NCBI GenBank assembly: GCA_037137555.1 | Contig: JBAXKA010000004.1 | Coordinates: 1 to 34,932 of the forward strand | Origin: UBA9630 sp037137555 | Lineage (GTDB): Bacteria > Patescibacteriota > Minisyncoccia > Moranbacterales > UBA2206 | Direction: 5' to 3' | DNA length: 34,932 nt | Shown: in pieces, positions 7,192 through 15,736 of the stretch | Position numbering within the stretch: the first letter of the stretch is position 1 | Layout of the letters: each line of letters opens with the position of its first letter | Translations under genes and position numbers: made by a program | Notes under the pieces: generated by a model | What the model was told of the DNA's origin: nothing | The model's database searches: none | What the model saw: the letters and a program-made list of their open reading frames with translations, nothing else

Positions 7192-7626
7192 TTATACTAA
7201 ACTTTTTTGATTCTTTTCCGCATCCAACGCCTGATTCACTAAGGCATCAGCAATAGTATTTTTCTCTCTTCTTACATGATAGAAGCTAACTGATTTAAAA
7301 TCAAGTGTCAGATTCCAGATTTCAATAAAATTCTTTTGAATATATTCTTCTTTCAAGCGATATTCATGATTAAGCTGTTTTACGACTAATTCAGAATCCA
7401 AATAACATTCAATATCGTAACTTTTTGTTTTATTATTCCCCAAGAGTTGCTTTAGTTTTTTGAGACCAAAAATTAATGCGGAATATTCAGCCACATTATT
7501 TGTGGTAATGCCAATACATTCACCATATTTTTTATTTAGCGTTTCAATCCAAACGCCAATACCAGCCGGCCCAGGATTACCACGCGATCCACCATCACTA
7601 TAAATTATGATTTTATTGTCTGACAT
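7192..7626 (-). CDS. rnhA: Ribonuclease HI family protein
   Basis: A 144-aa enzyme that cuts the RNA strand of RNA-DNA hybrids, acting in replication and R-loop removal. The frame opens at 7647, but the ATG at 7624-7626 (MSDNKIIIYSDGGSRG) gives the standard N-terminus. The four catalytic acids of the family are present: D11 (YSDGG), E47 (NVAEYSA), D77 (YLDSEL) and D127 (TIADALV). The conserved GSRGNPGPAGIG loop follows the first strand. It belongs to the short bacterial/archaeal RNase HI family without a hybrid-binding domain. The gene begins 22 bp after the recJ stop and ends 4 bp before the adaptor gene, so recJ, rnhA and the adaptor are probably one transcript. Both nucleases act on replication by-products, which makes their pairing sensible. 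Confidence 0.93.
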   Translation of the reverse strand: MSDNKIIIYSDGGSRGNPGPAGIGVWIETLNKKYGECIGITTNNVAEYSALIFGLKKLKQLLGNNKTKSYDIECYLDSELVVKQLNHEYRLKEEYIQKNFIEIWNLTLDFKSVSFYHVRREKNTIADALVNQALDAEKNQKSLV

Positions 7627-7648
7627 AGTTTTTAAAAAAAATAGCAAA

Positions 7649-9370
7649 TTAAACTAACTTAATGTCAATTAACTTCATCTGAATCTTCTTGCTTCCATTC
7701 CATTCGTCTTCACTTAGATTAAAAACGATATCAATTAAATCATCTTTTTTAAGCCCCGCAAATTCTTCGCCTAATTTAAATCCAATTGTATCAAAAATTT
7801 TTGGATTACCGTCAGCAGATTTGAGCGCCAATTTTAAATGTTTATTGCCATTTCCCACCATTCGCACATCACTAATTTGCATATTTTTGAGCATAAAGAC
7901 TGGTTCTTTATTACCCATGCCAAAAGGCTCCATTTTTTTTAGCTCTTGAATAAATGGCCAATCAATTTCTTGTGCTTTTAATTCTAAATCAATCGCTAGC
8001 GTGGAAACAATTTCTTTTTCTGCCAATTCTTTTTCAATCAACTCCGTCATCTTTTGACAAAATAATTCGAAATTTTCTGGTTTAATTCTTACGCCGGCAG
8101 CCTGAGAATGTCCACCAAATTTAGAAAGTAACTCGGAACATTTTTCTAGACATTCCACAATATTTATTTCAGGAATACTTCTGAGCGATCCAACATATTC
8201 TTGCTCTTGAATTTGAAAAACAATTGTTGGTTTTCTAAATTTTTCCACCACCTTGCCAGCCACTAATCCCAAAATTCCCACTGGCCAATGTTTATTTTTG
8301 GCAATAATAAATTTCTTATCAGAAAAATCTTGCTCGGCTACTATTTCGATTTCTTTCACAATTTCCGCAGTTATTTTTTGTCGCTCTTGATTTTTACTTT
8401 CCACTTCTAGCGCCAAAACTCTCGCTTGCACACAATCTTTTTCCATAATCAATTTAAGCGAAACGCTGGCATGATCCATTCTGCCAGCCGCATTAATTCT
8501 TGGGGCTATTTGAAAAGCAATTTTTTGCGTATCAGGAATATTATTTTCTGAGATTTCAATTCGTCCCACTTTAAACATTTCCAATAATCCGACACGACGA
8601 GTTTTAGAAAGAACGACTAAACCATATTTGACTAATATGCGATTTTCTTCTGTTAACACAACGCAATCCGCTACTGTGCCGATCGCCACTAAATCCAACA
8701 TCCATTTTAATTGATCGGTTTTTTCCGGTTTAAATTTTTGATACAACGCTTGGGCTAATTTGAATGCCACGCCTACTCCAGCCAAATCAACAAAAACAAA
8801 ACCAGAATTTTTTAGATGCGGATTGATAATCGCCACCGCTTTTGGCAATAATTCTGGTGCGTGATGATGATCAGTAATAATCACATCAATTCCCAATTCC
8901 CTGGCCTTTTCCACTTCAGAAATATTAGTCACACCAGAATCAACCGTAATAATTAATTTTACATTTTCTTTTTGTAAAAATTCAATTGCTTGATTATTCA
9001 TGCCGTAACCTTCCAATTGCCGATCGGGAATATAATAAGTTAAATTAGCAAAACCCAAATTTTCCAAAGTTTCAAAAAGCAACGCCGTAGCCGTAACGCC
9101 GTCAGCATCATAATCACCAAAAACAGCAATTTTTTCTTGCCGATCTCGAGCAATCACAATCCGTTCCACCGCCTCAGTCATGCCTGAAATTTTAAATAAA
9201 TCAGGTGAAATAACATAATTAAAACCAAAAAAATCCTCAATCGATTTTTGAGTTGTGATGCCTCGGCTGGCCAATAATTTCAAAATAACAGGATTATATT
9301 TTTCAAGACCAGCCAAAACAGAAAAATCAATTTCACTGCTATTCGTTCTAAGCTCCCATTTTTTTTGCAT
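7649..9370 (-). CDS. recJ: Single-stranded-DNA-specific exonuclease RecJ
   Basis: A 573-aa 5'-3' single-strand exonuclease for recombination and mismatch repair. A longer frame starts at 9409, inside the preceding gene. The ATG at 9368-9370 (MQKKWELR) matches the family start and leaves a 7-bp gap. DHH-phosphoesterase motifs in order: VFGDYDADG (D86, D88, D90), TVDSGV (near 143-148) and IITDHHH (D167, H168, H169). They are followed by the APRINAAGRMDHA motif and then the DHHA1 motif FGGHSQAAGVRI. An OB-fold-like C-terminal domain follows (about residues 455-573, ending KIQMKLIDIKLV). Length and all metal-binding motifs are normal, so it should be active. It sits between the degenerate receiver gene and rnhA. 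Confidence 0.97.
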   Translation of the reverse strand: MQKKWELRTNSSEIDFSVLAGLEKYNPVILKLLASRGITTQKSIEDFFGFNYVISPDLFKISGMTEAVERIVIARDRQEKIAVFGDYDADGVTATALLFETLENLGFANLTYYIPDRQLEGYGMNNQAIEFLQKENVKLIITVDSGVTNISEVEKARELGIDVIITDHHHAPELLPKAVAIINPHLKNSGFVFVDLAGVGVAFKLAQALYQKFKPEKTDQLKWMLDLVAIGTVADCVVLTEENRILVKYGLVVLSKTRRVGLLEMFKVGRIEISENNIPDTQKIAFQIAPRINAAGRMDHASVSLKLIMEKDCVQARVLALEVESKNQERQKITAEIVKEIEIVAEQDFSDKKFIIAKNKHWPVGILGLVAGKVVEKFRKPTIVFQIQEQEYVGSLRSIPEINIVECLEKCSELLSKFGGHSQAAGVRIKPENFELFCQKMTELIEKELAEKEIVSTLAIDLELKAQEIDWPFIQELKKMEPFGMGNKEPVFMLKNMQISDVRMVGNGNKHLKLALKSADGNPKIFDTIGFKLGEEFAGLKKDDLIDIVFNLSEDEWNGSKKIQMKLIDIKLV

Positions 9371-9377
9371 TGCTATT

Positions 9378-9950
9378 TTAAATTGATTGTTCCAAATTGC
9401 ATCTTGCACAAATTATTCTGCCAGTAAATTCCTTGCGAGCATGATTTGTTATTTCGATATTCAAAACCAAATCTTCTCCGCAATTAACACAAGAAAAATC
9501 ATCTTTGAGATTAAGATCTTTGGTTAATTTTGTAATATCCCCACCTTTGATATTTAATTTTAAATTATATTTTACCAAACTAAATAAACTAATCACTCGT
9601 GCCACCACTTCATTTGGCGTCGCCATACCAGCCACAAAAAAATCCTTCACACCAGCCTCATCAGCTTTTTTTCGATCTTCTTCACGACCCATATGCGAAG
9701 ACATTACCACAGGAATATTGCTTGTTGCCACATTTTTGGATAAGGCATTTTTCATTTCAAAGCCATCCATTTTTGGCATAATAATTCCGGTGAAAATAAC
9801 ATCCGGTGTGTTGGCGATCGCCTTATCCACACCCTCAAGTCCATCAACTGCTTCGATTACTTTAAAACCTTTGGCTTTAAAAACTTCTGCATATAAACTT
9901 CTCACCCCCGCATCATCATCGACAATTAAAATTTTGTACTTTTTTTCCAT
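9378..9950 (-). CDS. Degenerate receiver-domain protein with C-terminal zinc ribbon
   Basis: A 190-aa protein. Residues 1-~125 match the CheY-type receiver fold: acidic pocket D11-D12-D13, the MPKMDG turn (58-63), and the switch Ser in VVMSSH. The phospho-acceptor Asp expected before IIMPKMDG is Gly (G55, codon GGA). The conserved Lys of the usual K-P loop is Ala (A107, in KDFFVAGM). It should therefore not be phosphorylated in the normal way and is best read as a pseudo-receiver. The tail carries C154-x2-C157 and C181-x2-C184, a four-cysteine zinc ribbon that could bind nucleic acid or protein. No histidine kinase is nearby. The gene ends 7 bp before recJ and starts 9 bp after a remnant of the acetyl-CoA synthetase gene, so it was probably once directly downstream of that gene. 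Confidence 0.85.
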   Translation of the reverse strand: MEKKYKILIVDDDAGVRSLYAEVFKAKGFKVIEAVDGLEGVDKAIANTPDVIFTGIIMPKMDGFEMKNALSKNVATSNIPVVMSSHMGREEDRKKADEAGVKDFFVAGMATPNEVVARVISLFSLVKYNLKLNIKGGDITKLTKDLNLKDDFSCVNCGEDLVLNIEITNHARKEFTGRIICARCNLEQSI

Positions 9951-9959
9951 ATATTTAAT

Positions 9960-10040
9960 TTAAATAATTATCTTAATATCCACCGCGATTGCTTCGCTGT
10001 GATTATTATAAACGAGAAGTGGATTTATATCAAACGCTCT
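9960..10040 (-). pseudogene. Duplicated 3' end of the ADP-forming acetyl-CoA synthetase gene
   Basis: On the minus strand this reads FDINPLLVYNNHSEAIAVDIKIII then stop, against FDINPLLVYNNHNEAIAVDVKIII in the full gene at 11418-13481. The first 35 bases of the repeat are identical (10000-10034 here, 11458-11492 there). The last 40 differ at nine places, mostly silent. A two-base insertion separates it from a further AAAGAG match. No upstream part of the gene is present. See the finding on insertion at the gene end. Confidence 0.88.
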
Positions 10041-10050
10041 TTTGTTTAAT

Positions 10051-11304
10051 TTAAAAATATCCTAACGGAATAAACTGAACCTGGCAATTTTTTATTTTTT
10101 CCTCTGCTAAAAAATCCTTAGTTAAAATAATTACTTTGGGCGGATTAAACTTTTCGATAAAACTATGCAAACTTTTTCCGATTATCTTTTTGGAAGAATA
10201 TTTTATTTCGATCGGAATAATGCCTGCTCTTTTTTCGACGATGAAATCAACTTCGGCCTTACTTTTGGTGCGCCAATATTTGAAGATTTGCGTGGGATAT
10301 GTTTTTTGCAAACTATTTAAGGCATAGTTTTCCATAATAGCGCCAGCATCGCTTCTTATTGCCAACGGACGAAAATCATTCAATAAATAATTTCGCATAC
10401 CCAAATCCATGAAAAAACTCTTGGGATTTTTCATCAATTCTGTTCTTTTGTTAGTAAAAAATGGTTTGATTAATTTTATTATATAGGTTTTCTCCAAAAT
10501 ATTCAGATGTTTCATTAATTTTTTATTATTCAAGCCAGCGACGCTAGTTAATTCTTCATACTTAATTAAATTACCAATCTGCGTCGCTAGAAATTTTTGT
10601 AGTCTAACCAATTCGTCTTCGGTTTCCAAATTCAAAAGTCCCCTAATTTCTTTCAATAAATAATTATCAGAAATACTTTCAAGAACTTTCTTTTTTTCTG
10701 CGACTGTCAGGGAAACCGCTACCGCAGGATAACCGCCGTAAACAACATATTTTTCCAGCCATTCAGCAATTCTTTTATTGATTTCCGCTCCAAATCCTTG
10801 ACCGCTTTTAAAATTAAAAATGTCCAATGATGCAAATTTTTTATTTATCATGGCAAAAAGCTCTGGATCTTCGTTTGATAAATACTCGCGAAAAGAAAAT
10901 GGCAAAAGTTCAAAATCAAATATTCTGCCTACCATATACTTTCCGGTTTGAGCTTTTATCTCCAACGAAGATGATCCAGTTATAATAAATTTAACTTCTG
11001 TCGTATCAAAAAGGTATTTCAATTTTTGCCCGCCATCTTTCGCATATTGAAATTCATCAATGACCACACAATCAAATTGATTGGCAATTTCTTTGAAATC
11101 TTCGATACTGTCTTGAAACAAAGCTAAATCAGCCTTTTTTTCAAAAGTAATAAACTTAACTTTCTTGCCTTTGACTTCTAGCTCACCAGTCAAATGTTTG
11201 ACCAAAGTTGTCTTTCCTGATTGCCTTGGTCCGATAATAGAAATCACTTCCTTCCTTTCCAGAAAAGGCTTTATTTTAGAGGTTATTTCTCTTTCTACAT
11301 ACAT
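10051..11304 (-). CDS. DUF4143-type AAA ATPase with nuclease-like C-terminal domain
   Basis: A 417-aa ATPase of the widespread AAA_14/DUF4143 family, whose cellular role is not settled. Walker A is GPRQSGKT (25-32). Walker B is CVVIDEFQYA, with a GSSSLE sensor region further on. The middle has a winged-helix-like segment (YEELTSVAGLNNKKLMKHLN). The C-terminal DUF4143 domain contains WRTKSKAEVDFIVEKR and IPIEIKYSSKK, a D...E-x-K arrangement of the PD-(D/E)XK nuclease fold. Upstream are two direct repeats with a near-palindrome between them (11314-11359), and TATAAT lies directly before the ATG. The gene lies between two copies of the 3' end of the acetyl-CoA synthetase gene, which marks it as an insertion between genes that were once adjacent. 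Such ATPases are often patchy in distribution and are suspected of roles in defence or mobile elements. Confidence 0.92.
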   Translation of the reverse strand: MYVEREITSKIKPFLERKEVISIIGPRQSGKTTLVKHLTGELEVKGKKVKFITFEKKADLALFQDSIEDFKEIANQFDCVVIDEFQYAKDGGQKLKYLFDTTEVKFIITGSSSLEIKAQTGKYMVGRIFDFELLPFSFREYLSNEDPELFAMINKKFASLDIFNFKSGQGFGAEINKRIAEWLEKYVVYGGYPAVAVSLTVAEKKKVLESISDNYLLKEIRGLLNLETEDELVRLQKFLATQIGNLIKYEELTSVAGLNNKKLMKHLNILEKTYIIKLIKPFFTNKRTELMKNPKSFFMDLGMRNYLLNDFRPLAIRSDAGAIMENYALNSLQKTYPTQIFKYWRTKSKAEVDFIVEKRAGIIPIEIKYSSKKIIGKSLHSFIEKFNPPKVIILTKDFLAEEKIKNCQVQFIPLGYF

Positions 11305-11313
11305 ATTATAATG

Positions 11314-11359
11314 TTTTAGCAGGGTTATTTACGCAATTATGTATATTTTAGCAGGGTTA
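11314..11359 (-). promoter_or_regulatory. Paired direct repeats upstream of the DUF4143 ATPase gene (operator-like)
   Basis: The 14-mer TAACCCTGCTAAAA (minus strand) occurs at 11346-11359 and 11314-11327, 32 bp apart start to start, about three helical turns. Between them lies a near-palindrome with TAC...AATT...GTA symmetry (11330-11343). The second repeat ends 10 bp before the start codon and overlaps the probable promoter, as an autoregulatory operator would. Confidence 0.5.
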
Positions 11360-11417
11360 AATTTCATTGTCAAGCTTGCGATTTTTTGATATTACCCCAA
11401 AGGTACTTGTCTGGAGC

Positions 11418-13481
11418 CTAAATAATTATTTTAACATCCACGGCAATCGCTTCATTATGATTATTATAAACGAGAAGTGGATTTATATCAAACTCTTTCA
11501 CTTCTTCTGCTTCTCGAGAGAACTCACCTAAGGTTAGAATTATTTTCACTAATTCAGCCAGATTATATTTTTTTTGTCCGCGAGTTTCCTGAAAAAGAAA
11601 ACCAAGCTTTCCTTCTTGCAATGATTTTTCCACTGCCTCTTTTGAAAAAGGTGGGATAAGCATTTCCGCTAACTTGAAAATTTCCGTGTAAATTCCCCCC
11701 AAACCATACACAACCACCACGCCAAAATTACTATCTTTTTTAATTCCCAAAATTATTTCCATATCGCGAGCAAGCAGTGGCTGGATAATTATTTTTTCAC
11801 TCGGAAAATTACTTTGCATTTGCAAAACAGCCGTGTGCAATTCTGTCTGATTTTTTATATTCAAAATCACACCGCCCCGATCAGTTTTATGCAAAACCGC
11901 ATCACTATCGACTTTAAGCACCACGGGAAAATCCAGTTGCGTTGGCAAATCTTTTTCGGAATTTATTTCATTAATTGCAATCGTTTTTATACTATAAAGT
12001 TCCATGATTTTTTGACACTCTGAAAAATAAAGTGCTTGTCGGTTTTCGTTCTTAGCCAAATTGATAATTTCCGCCACTTGTTCTTTGCGTTCTTGATTTA
12101 TATTTTCAAATAGTTGTTCTGCCGGTTTTTCTTTTTTAAGATTCCAACAATAGAACGCATCCAAAATAGCCACAGCACTTTCGGGAAAAGCAAAATTAAA
12201 AATATTCGCCAAACGCAATTTCTTTATGCCTTTTTCGATTTTCTTTCCACCAACAAATGATGCCATAATAGCTTTTTTACTTTTAAGATTAAAGTTGGAA
12301 ATTATTCGTGCAATTTTTTCCACGGGTGTTTGGTCTTGCGGAGTAAGCAGACAAATAATCCCGCCAATTTCCGGATCTTTATCAATAATTTGCAATACTT
12401 TTTTATAGCGATCTTCCAGAGCATCACCCAAAAGATCAATAGGATTTTCCACAGATGCTTCTTCTGGCAAAATTTTTCGCAAAGCTAATTTAGTTTTCGC
12501 ATTCAACTCGGCCAAAACTATCTTCTTTTGAAAAAAAGCATCCGTTGTCAGTACACCCAACCCTCCAGCATTAGTTATGACAGCAATTTTATTGCTCGTC
12601 ATAGTTTTATTATGCGAAACAAAACCTAATAAATTAAAGAATTCTTCCAAATTATTGGCCCGCAAAATTCCGGCTTTTTTAAAAGCAACTTGCATAATTT
12701 CATCACTGCCCGCAAGTGCTCCCGTGTGAGAAGCTATGGCTTTTTGCGATCGTTCCGTTTTCCCCGCCTTCAAAATCACAATCGGTTTAATCTTGGAAAC
12801 GCGACTGGCCACTTTCAAAAATTCTTCGCCGGCTTTAATACCTTCAAGATACATGCCAATTACTTTTGTGTCAGCATCTTTTTCCAAATATTCCAGCATT
12901 TCAGTTTCCGCAATATTTAATTTATTGCCAATGGAAATAATTTTAGAAAAATAAATCTTTTCGCTTTTTGCTAAATCAGTCAACGCTACAGCAAGAGCTC
13001 CCGATTGAGTAACAAAAGCAATATTTCCTGCCTCAGGAAGACCACTAGCAAACGACGCATTTAATTTTAATTTAGGAATAATAAATCCCAAACAATTTGG
13101 CCCCAAAATATTCAACGCATTTTCTTTTGCCAGTTGCAAAAGTTCTGCTTCACGCAATTTTCCATCTTCATTCATCTCAGAAAAACCTGCTGAAACAATC
13201 ACAAAGTTTTTTGCCCGATCAAGATTTTCCTGAATTTCCGCTAGCACAAATTTTGCCGGAATTGCCATAATCACCAAATCAATGTCCTCTTTGACATCAA
13301 CTAATTTTTGATAGCACGGTTGATCAAAAATTTTAACATACTTCGGATTGACCAAATAAATTTTCCCCGCATAACCTAATTCCAAAATATTTTTGGCAAT
13401 CACCGTCCCAACCTTCCCCTCTTCTTGCGAAGCACCAACAATCGCAATTGATTTCGGATTAAATAGTTTTTCAAGATTCAT
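11418..13481 (-). CDS. Acetate-CoA ligase (ADP-forming), fused alpha and beta subunits
   Basis: A 687-aa NDP-forming acyl-CoA synthetase that converts acetyl-CoA, ADP and phosphate to acetate, CoA and ATP, giving substrate-level phosphorylation in fermentative cells. The domains appear in order. First is an N-terminal CoA-binding Rossmann domain (SIAIVGASQEEGKVG, residues 11-25). Next are succinyl-CoA-ligase-like domains with GPNCLGF (127-133) and TQSGALAV, then the phosphorylated histidine H252 in ASHTGALAGSD. An ATP-grasp beta domain follows from about residue 480 (PVVLKVDSDAVLHKTDRGGV and VVVYGLGGIYTEI). Alpha and beta are fused, as in many CPR and archaeal enzymes. It has its own strong promoter at 13508-13536. 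Its last ~25 codons are repeated beyond the next gene, so this 3' end may be a replacement brought by an insertion. Exact acyl specificity is not visible. Confidence 0.95.
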   Translation of the reverse strand: MNLEKLFNPKSIAIVGASQEEGKVGTVIAKNILELGYAGKIYLVNPKYVKIFDQPCYQKLVDVKEDIDLVIMAIPAKFVLAEIQENLDRAKNFVIVSAGFSEMNEDGKLREAELLQLAKENALNILGPNCLGFIIPKLKLNASFASGLPEAGNIAFVTQSGALAVALTDLAKSEKIYFSKIISIGNKLNIAETEMLEYLEKDADTKVIGMYLEGIKAGEEFLKVASRVSKIKPIVILKAGKTERSQKAIASHTGALAGSDEIMQVAFKKAGILRANNLEEFFNLLGFVSHNKTMTSNKIAVITNAGGLGVLTTDAFFQKKIVLAELNAKTKLALRKILPEEASVENPIDLLGDALEDRYKKVLQIIDKDPEIGGIICLLTPQDQTPVEKIARIISNFNLKSKKAIMASFVGGKKIEKGIKKLRLANIFNFAFPESAVAILDAFYCWNLKKEKPAEQLFENINQERKEQVAEIINLAKNENRQALYFSECQKIMELYSIKTIAINEINSEKDLPTQLDFPVVLKVDSDAVLHKTDRGGVILNIKNQTELHTAVLQMQSNFPSEKIIIQPLLARDMEIILGIKKDSNFGVVVVYGLGGIYTEIFKLAEMLIPPFSKEAVEKSLQEGKLGFLFQETRGQKKYNLAELVKIILTLGEFSREAEEVKEFDINPLLVYNNHNEAIAVDVKIII
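11458..11492 (-). repeat. 35-bp perfect repeat (att-like core), copy in the intact synthetase gene
   Basis: This segment near the end of the synthetase gene is identical to 10000-10034. The two copies flank 1.4 kb containing the DUF4143 ATPase gene. On the synthetase 3' side the match breaks into about 22 percent mismatches. Confidence 0.85.
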
Positions 13482-13507
13482 AAGTATAATTTTATTTTTA
13501 TACTAAA

Positions 13508-13536
13508 ATTATAGCAAGAGTTTAAATAACAATCAA
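13508..13536 (-). promoter_or_regulatory. Promoter of the acetyl-CoA synthetase gene
   Basis: On the minus strand TTGATT (13531-13536), a 17-nt spacer and a perfect TATAAT (13508-13513) preceded by TGC, an extended -10. Predicted start is about 13501, giving a leader of about 20 nt. Confidence 0.7.
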
Positions 13537-13552
13537 ACGCAACTAGCCTGCT

Positions 13553-13571
13553 GACTATTCCGCGAATAGTC
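13553..13571 (-). other. Hairpin spanning the stop codon of the last glycan-operon gene
   Basis: GACTATTC and GAATAGTC form a perfect 8-bp stem around CGC, and the TAG stop lies in the 3' arm. It closes the glycan operon just before the synthetase promoter. No T-run follows, so it is not a classical terminator; it may protect the mRNA end. Confidence 0.5.
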
Positions 13572-15171
13572 TATATATAATCAATTTACTATTTTCCCCA
13601 ACTTTTTTTATACCAACGGTTTTGTCTAGCCATAAATATTTTTGCCAGTCTTCCGCTTTTGCCAACACAACGGTTTCAATGTTCATCTTCCGCATATCAC
13701 TGGAAAAACTAGCATAATCATTTTTTTTGTTAATATATTTTTCAATACCAAGTGTTTGCTCATCAAAAGCATGTGAATATACTTTTCCAAATTCGGTATT
13801 ATTGCCCTGAATAATATTTTCACCAAAATATGACTTGGCCGGATTGATAATATTTTTTTTAGCAAAATCAAATTGCAAATAAGCATGCCAAGGAAAAAAT
13901 AATATCTTGCCCGTCTCTGGATTTTTTTCAAAATAACTTTTTGCCTCCTGCCATTCTGCTGGAAAATTTTGTGGCTGAACATGTTCGTGCATTCCCCGAA
14001 TAATCGAGCCAGAAAAAAGCACCGGCAAAATTACACAAAAAACTCCCAGTATTTTTTGATATTTTTTTATCTCAACTATATTATTTTCTAGTAAATATTT
14101 CACACCCCAACTTCCGAAATAAGCATAAATAAAAAGCAACAGCACTACCCATTTTTGCGGTTCACGCAGACCGATATAAAACGGAATATTTTGATACAGC
14201 CCTAATACTACTGATTTAAATAATAGCGATGCACTGCCAACGGCCAAGATAAAAGCTAGCAAAAAAATAAACACTAATGATTTTGCAAGCGTATTTTTTT
14301 TCCAAATTTTCACTAAACCGAAAACAGCTAATAAAAAAATTAAGCAAAAAGCCATTTTCCAAAATGGATTTTCTTGAATAGAAACAAACCGCGCTTGATA
14401 TTCGCCCCAGTAACCTTGCAACGCCGATACTGTTGCATAAACAGAATTATTGCCAATGCTCCGAGTTTGAAAAGTTTCCACATCAGCCTGCGTAAAATTC
14501 GCAACGCCACTCACCCAAGTATTTTTTCCGGAAAGAGAAGCAACGATCCAATTGCTATTCAAGACAAAAACAATTAACCAGAAAAAAAATATGCTTTTGA
14601 AAAAAACTTTTGCATTTTTATTTTTCCCATAATCCGCAATGATTAGTGTGCCAAAAATAACCACCAAAAAAAATACGCTATGGGCAAAAAAAGAAACTGC
14701 CAATCCACCGATTATTGCCGAGTAAATAAATTTTTGAGAATTATTTTCTTCGAGTGCTTCCAGCAGATAGATCCAAAACCAAAAAAAGACAACACTACCA
14801 ACGCCAACAATTGTTGGTTGCTCAATAATTCTGGCATACACAAAAGGATTAAAAATTAAAAGCAAGCCGGAAAAATATTGAGCATAAAGATTGTGCGTGT
14901 TTTTTGCCAAACGAAAGCCAGCCAGTCCGGCCAGAAAAATTAGGCTAAATAAAAAAAATCTTTGAAAAATTGCGAAAGTAAAGATGACTGAAAAAAAATC
15001 ATAAATTATCCAACCAAGCGGATCGCTCCAACTAATATCCGCCGGTGTTATGAATGGTTTGATTGTCCAATCGAGAGAAAAAATATAACCACTGCGAAAA
15101 GAAGGATAAATTAATTCAATGGCAATCAGGGAAAACACAATCCACGGATATTTTTTGAAAAATTTTTGCAT
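13555..15171 (-). CDS. Polytopic membrane protein, GT-C-like (surface glycan operon)
   Basis: A 538-aa protein with about ten hydrophobic helices between residues ~8 and 385, then a soluble tail of ~150 residues that starts near EWQEAKSYFEKNPETGK and contains ILFFPWHAYLQFDF. An acidic first loop after helix 1 (SGYIFSLDWTIKPF) and a late loop with GLREPQKWV resemble GT-C-type membrane glycosyltransferases and YfhO/PTPS-related membrane proteins. In GT-C enzymes the first-loop acids bind a polyprenyl-linked sugar. Placement as the last gene of the operon, 1 bp after the small membrane protein, supports a role in transferring or completing a surface glycan. The exact reaction is unknown. A frame of 99 codons inside it on the same strand is a shadow. 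Confidence 0.8.
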   Translation of the reverse strand: MQKFFKKYPWIVFSLIAIELIYPSFRSGYIFSLDWTIKPFITPADISWSDPLGWIIYDFFSVIFTFAIFQRFFLFSLIFLAGLAGFRLAKNTHNLYAQYFSGLLLIFNPFVYARIIEQPTIVGVGSVVFFWFWIYLLEALEENNSQKFIYSAIIGGLAVSFFAHSVFFLVVIFGTLIIADYGKNKNAKVFFKSIFFFWLIVFVLNSNWIVASLSGKNTWVSGVANFTQADVETFQTRSIGNNSVYATVSALQGYWGEYQARFVSIQENPFWKMAFCLIFLLAVFGLVKIWKKNTLAKSLVFIFLLAFILAVGSASLLFKSVVLGLYQNIPFYIGLREPQKWVVLLLFIYAYFGSWGVKYLLENNIVEIKKYQKILGVFCVILPVLFSGSIIRGMHEHVQPQNFPAEWQEAKSYFEKNPETGKILFFPWHAYLQFDFAKKNIINPAKSYFGENIIQGNNTEFGKVYSHAFDEQTLGIEKYINKKNDYASFSSDMRKMNIETVVLAKAEDWQKYLWLDKTVGIKKVGENSKLIIYRLFAE

Positions 15172-15172
15172 A

Positions 15173-15736
15173 TTATTTTTTTATTTTATTTTTTGCAAAA
15201 ACTTTCACAATCAAAGCTAGTGCAATAAGCCCAAAAACAAAAAGCATCCAAGAATAAAATATCTCGGCCAATTTTTTTTGTGAAAATGCAAGAAGTACTA
15301 GAGAAGAAACTAAAAATGCTACGCCAATTGGCACTAAAATTTTCAAGGCTTTTTTTGAAAAAGATATCGCCCACAAAATAATATTATTTTTTTTATTTAA
15401 TATTTTTTCTTTTACTTCATTTATTTCTTTTATTTCGCCTACTTCTTTTTTTCTTTTAAGTTCAACTACTTGCAAGATCACTGTCATTGTTAAAAAAAGA
15501 TAGGCTTGCACGGCCATTGTTTCGGCCAATGTGTCTTGATGAAATGCCAAAAGAATTGGACAAGTGATTAAAAAAATTAAAGCACCACCTGCCACGATGC
15601 GACTTTCCCAGCCATAAAAAAGAAAGGCTAAAAATATTAGCCAGTTTAGACTGGCAGTTAAGTTGAAATTTAAAAAAATAACCACGGCTAAAATTACCAA
15701 TACAAATCCGCGAATTTTATTTTTTCCTTGTATCAT
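15173..15736 (-). CDS. Small multi-pass membrane protein, unknown
   Basis: A 187-aa protein with about five or six membrane helices: FVLVILAVVIFLNFNL, LIFLAFLFYGWE, GALIFLITCPILLAF, YLFLTMTVILQVV, LVPIGVAFLVSSLVLLAF and a final LFVFGLIALALIV. A charged cytoplasmic loop, ELKRKKEVGEIKEINEVKEK, divides the protein into two halves. No enzyme motif was recognised. The start codon overlaps the preceding gene by 4 bp (ATGA at 15733-15736) and the stop is 1 bp from the next gene, so it is translationally coupled with two large GT-C-like proteins. It probably serves as an accessory subunit of that glycan machinery; this is inference from context only. Confidence 0.8.
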   Translation of the reverse strand: MIQGKNKIRGFVLVILAVVIFLNFNLTASLNWLIFLAFLFYGWESRIVAGGALIFLITCPILLAFHQDTLAETMAVQAYLFLTMTVILQVVELKRKKEVGEIKEINEVKEKILNKKNNIILWAISFSKKALKILVPIGVAFLVSSLVLLAFSQKKLAEIFYSWMLFVFGLIALALIVKVFAKNKIKK

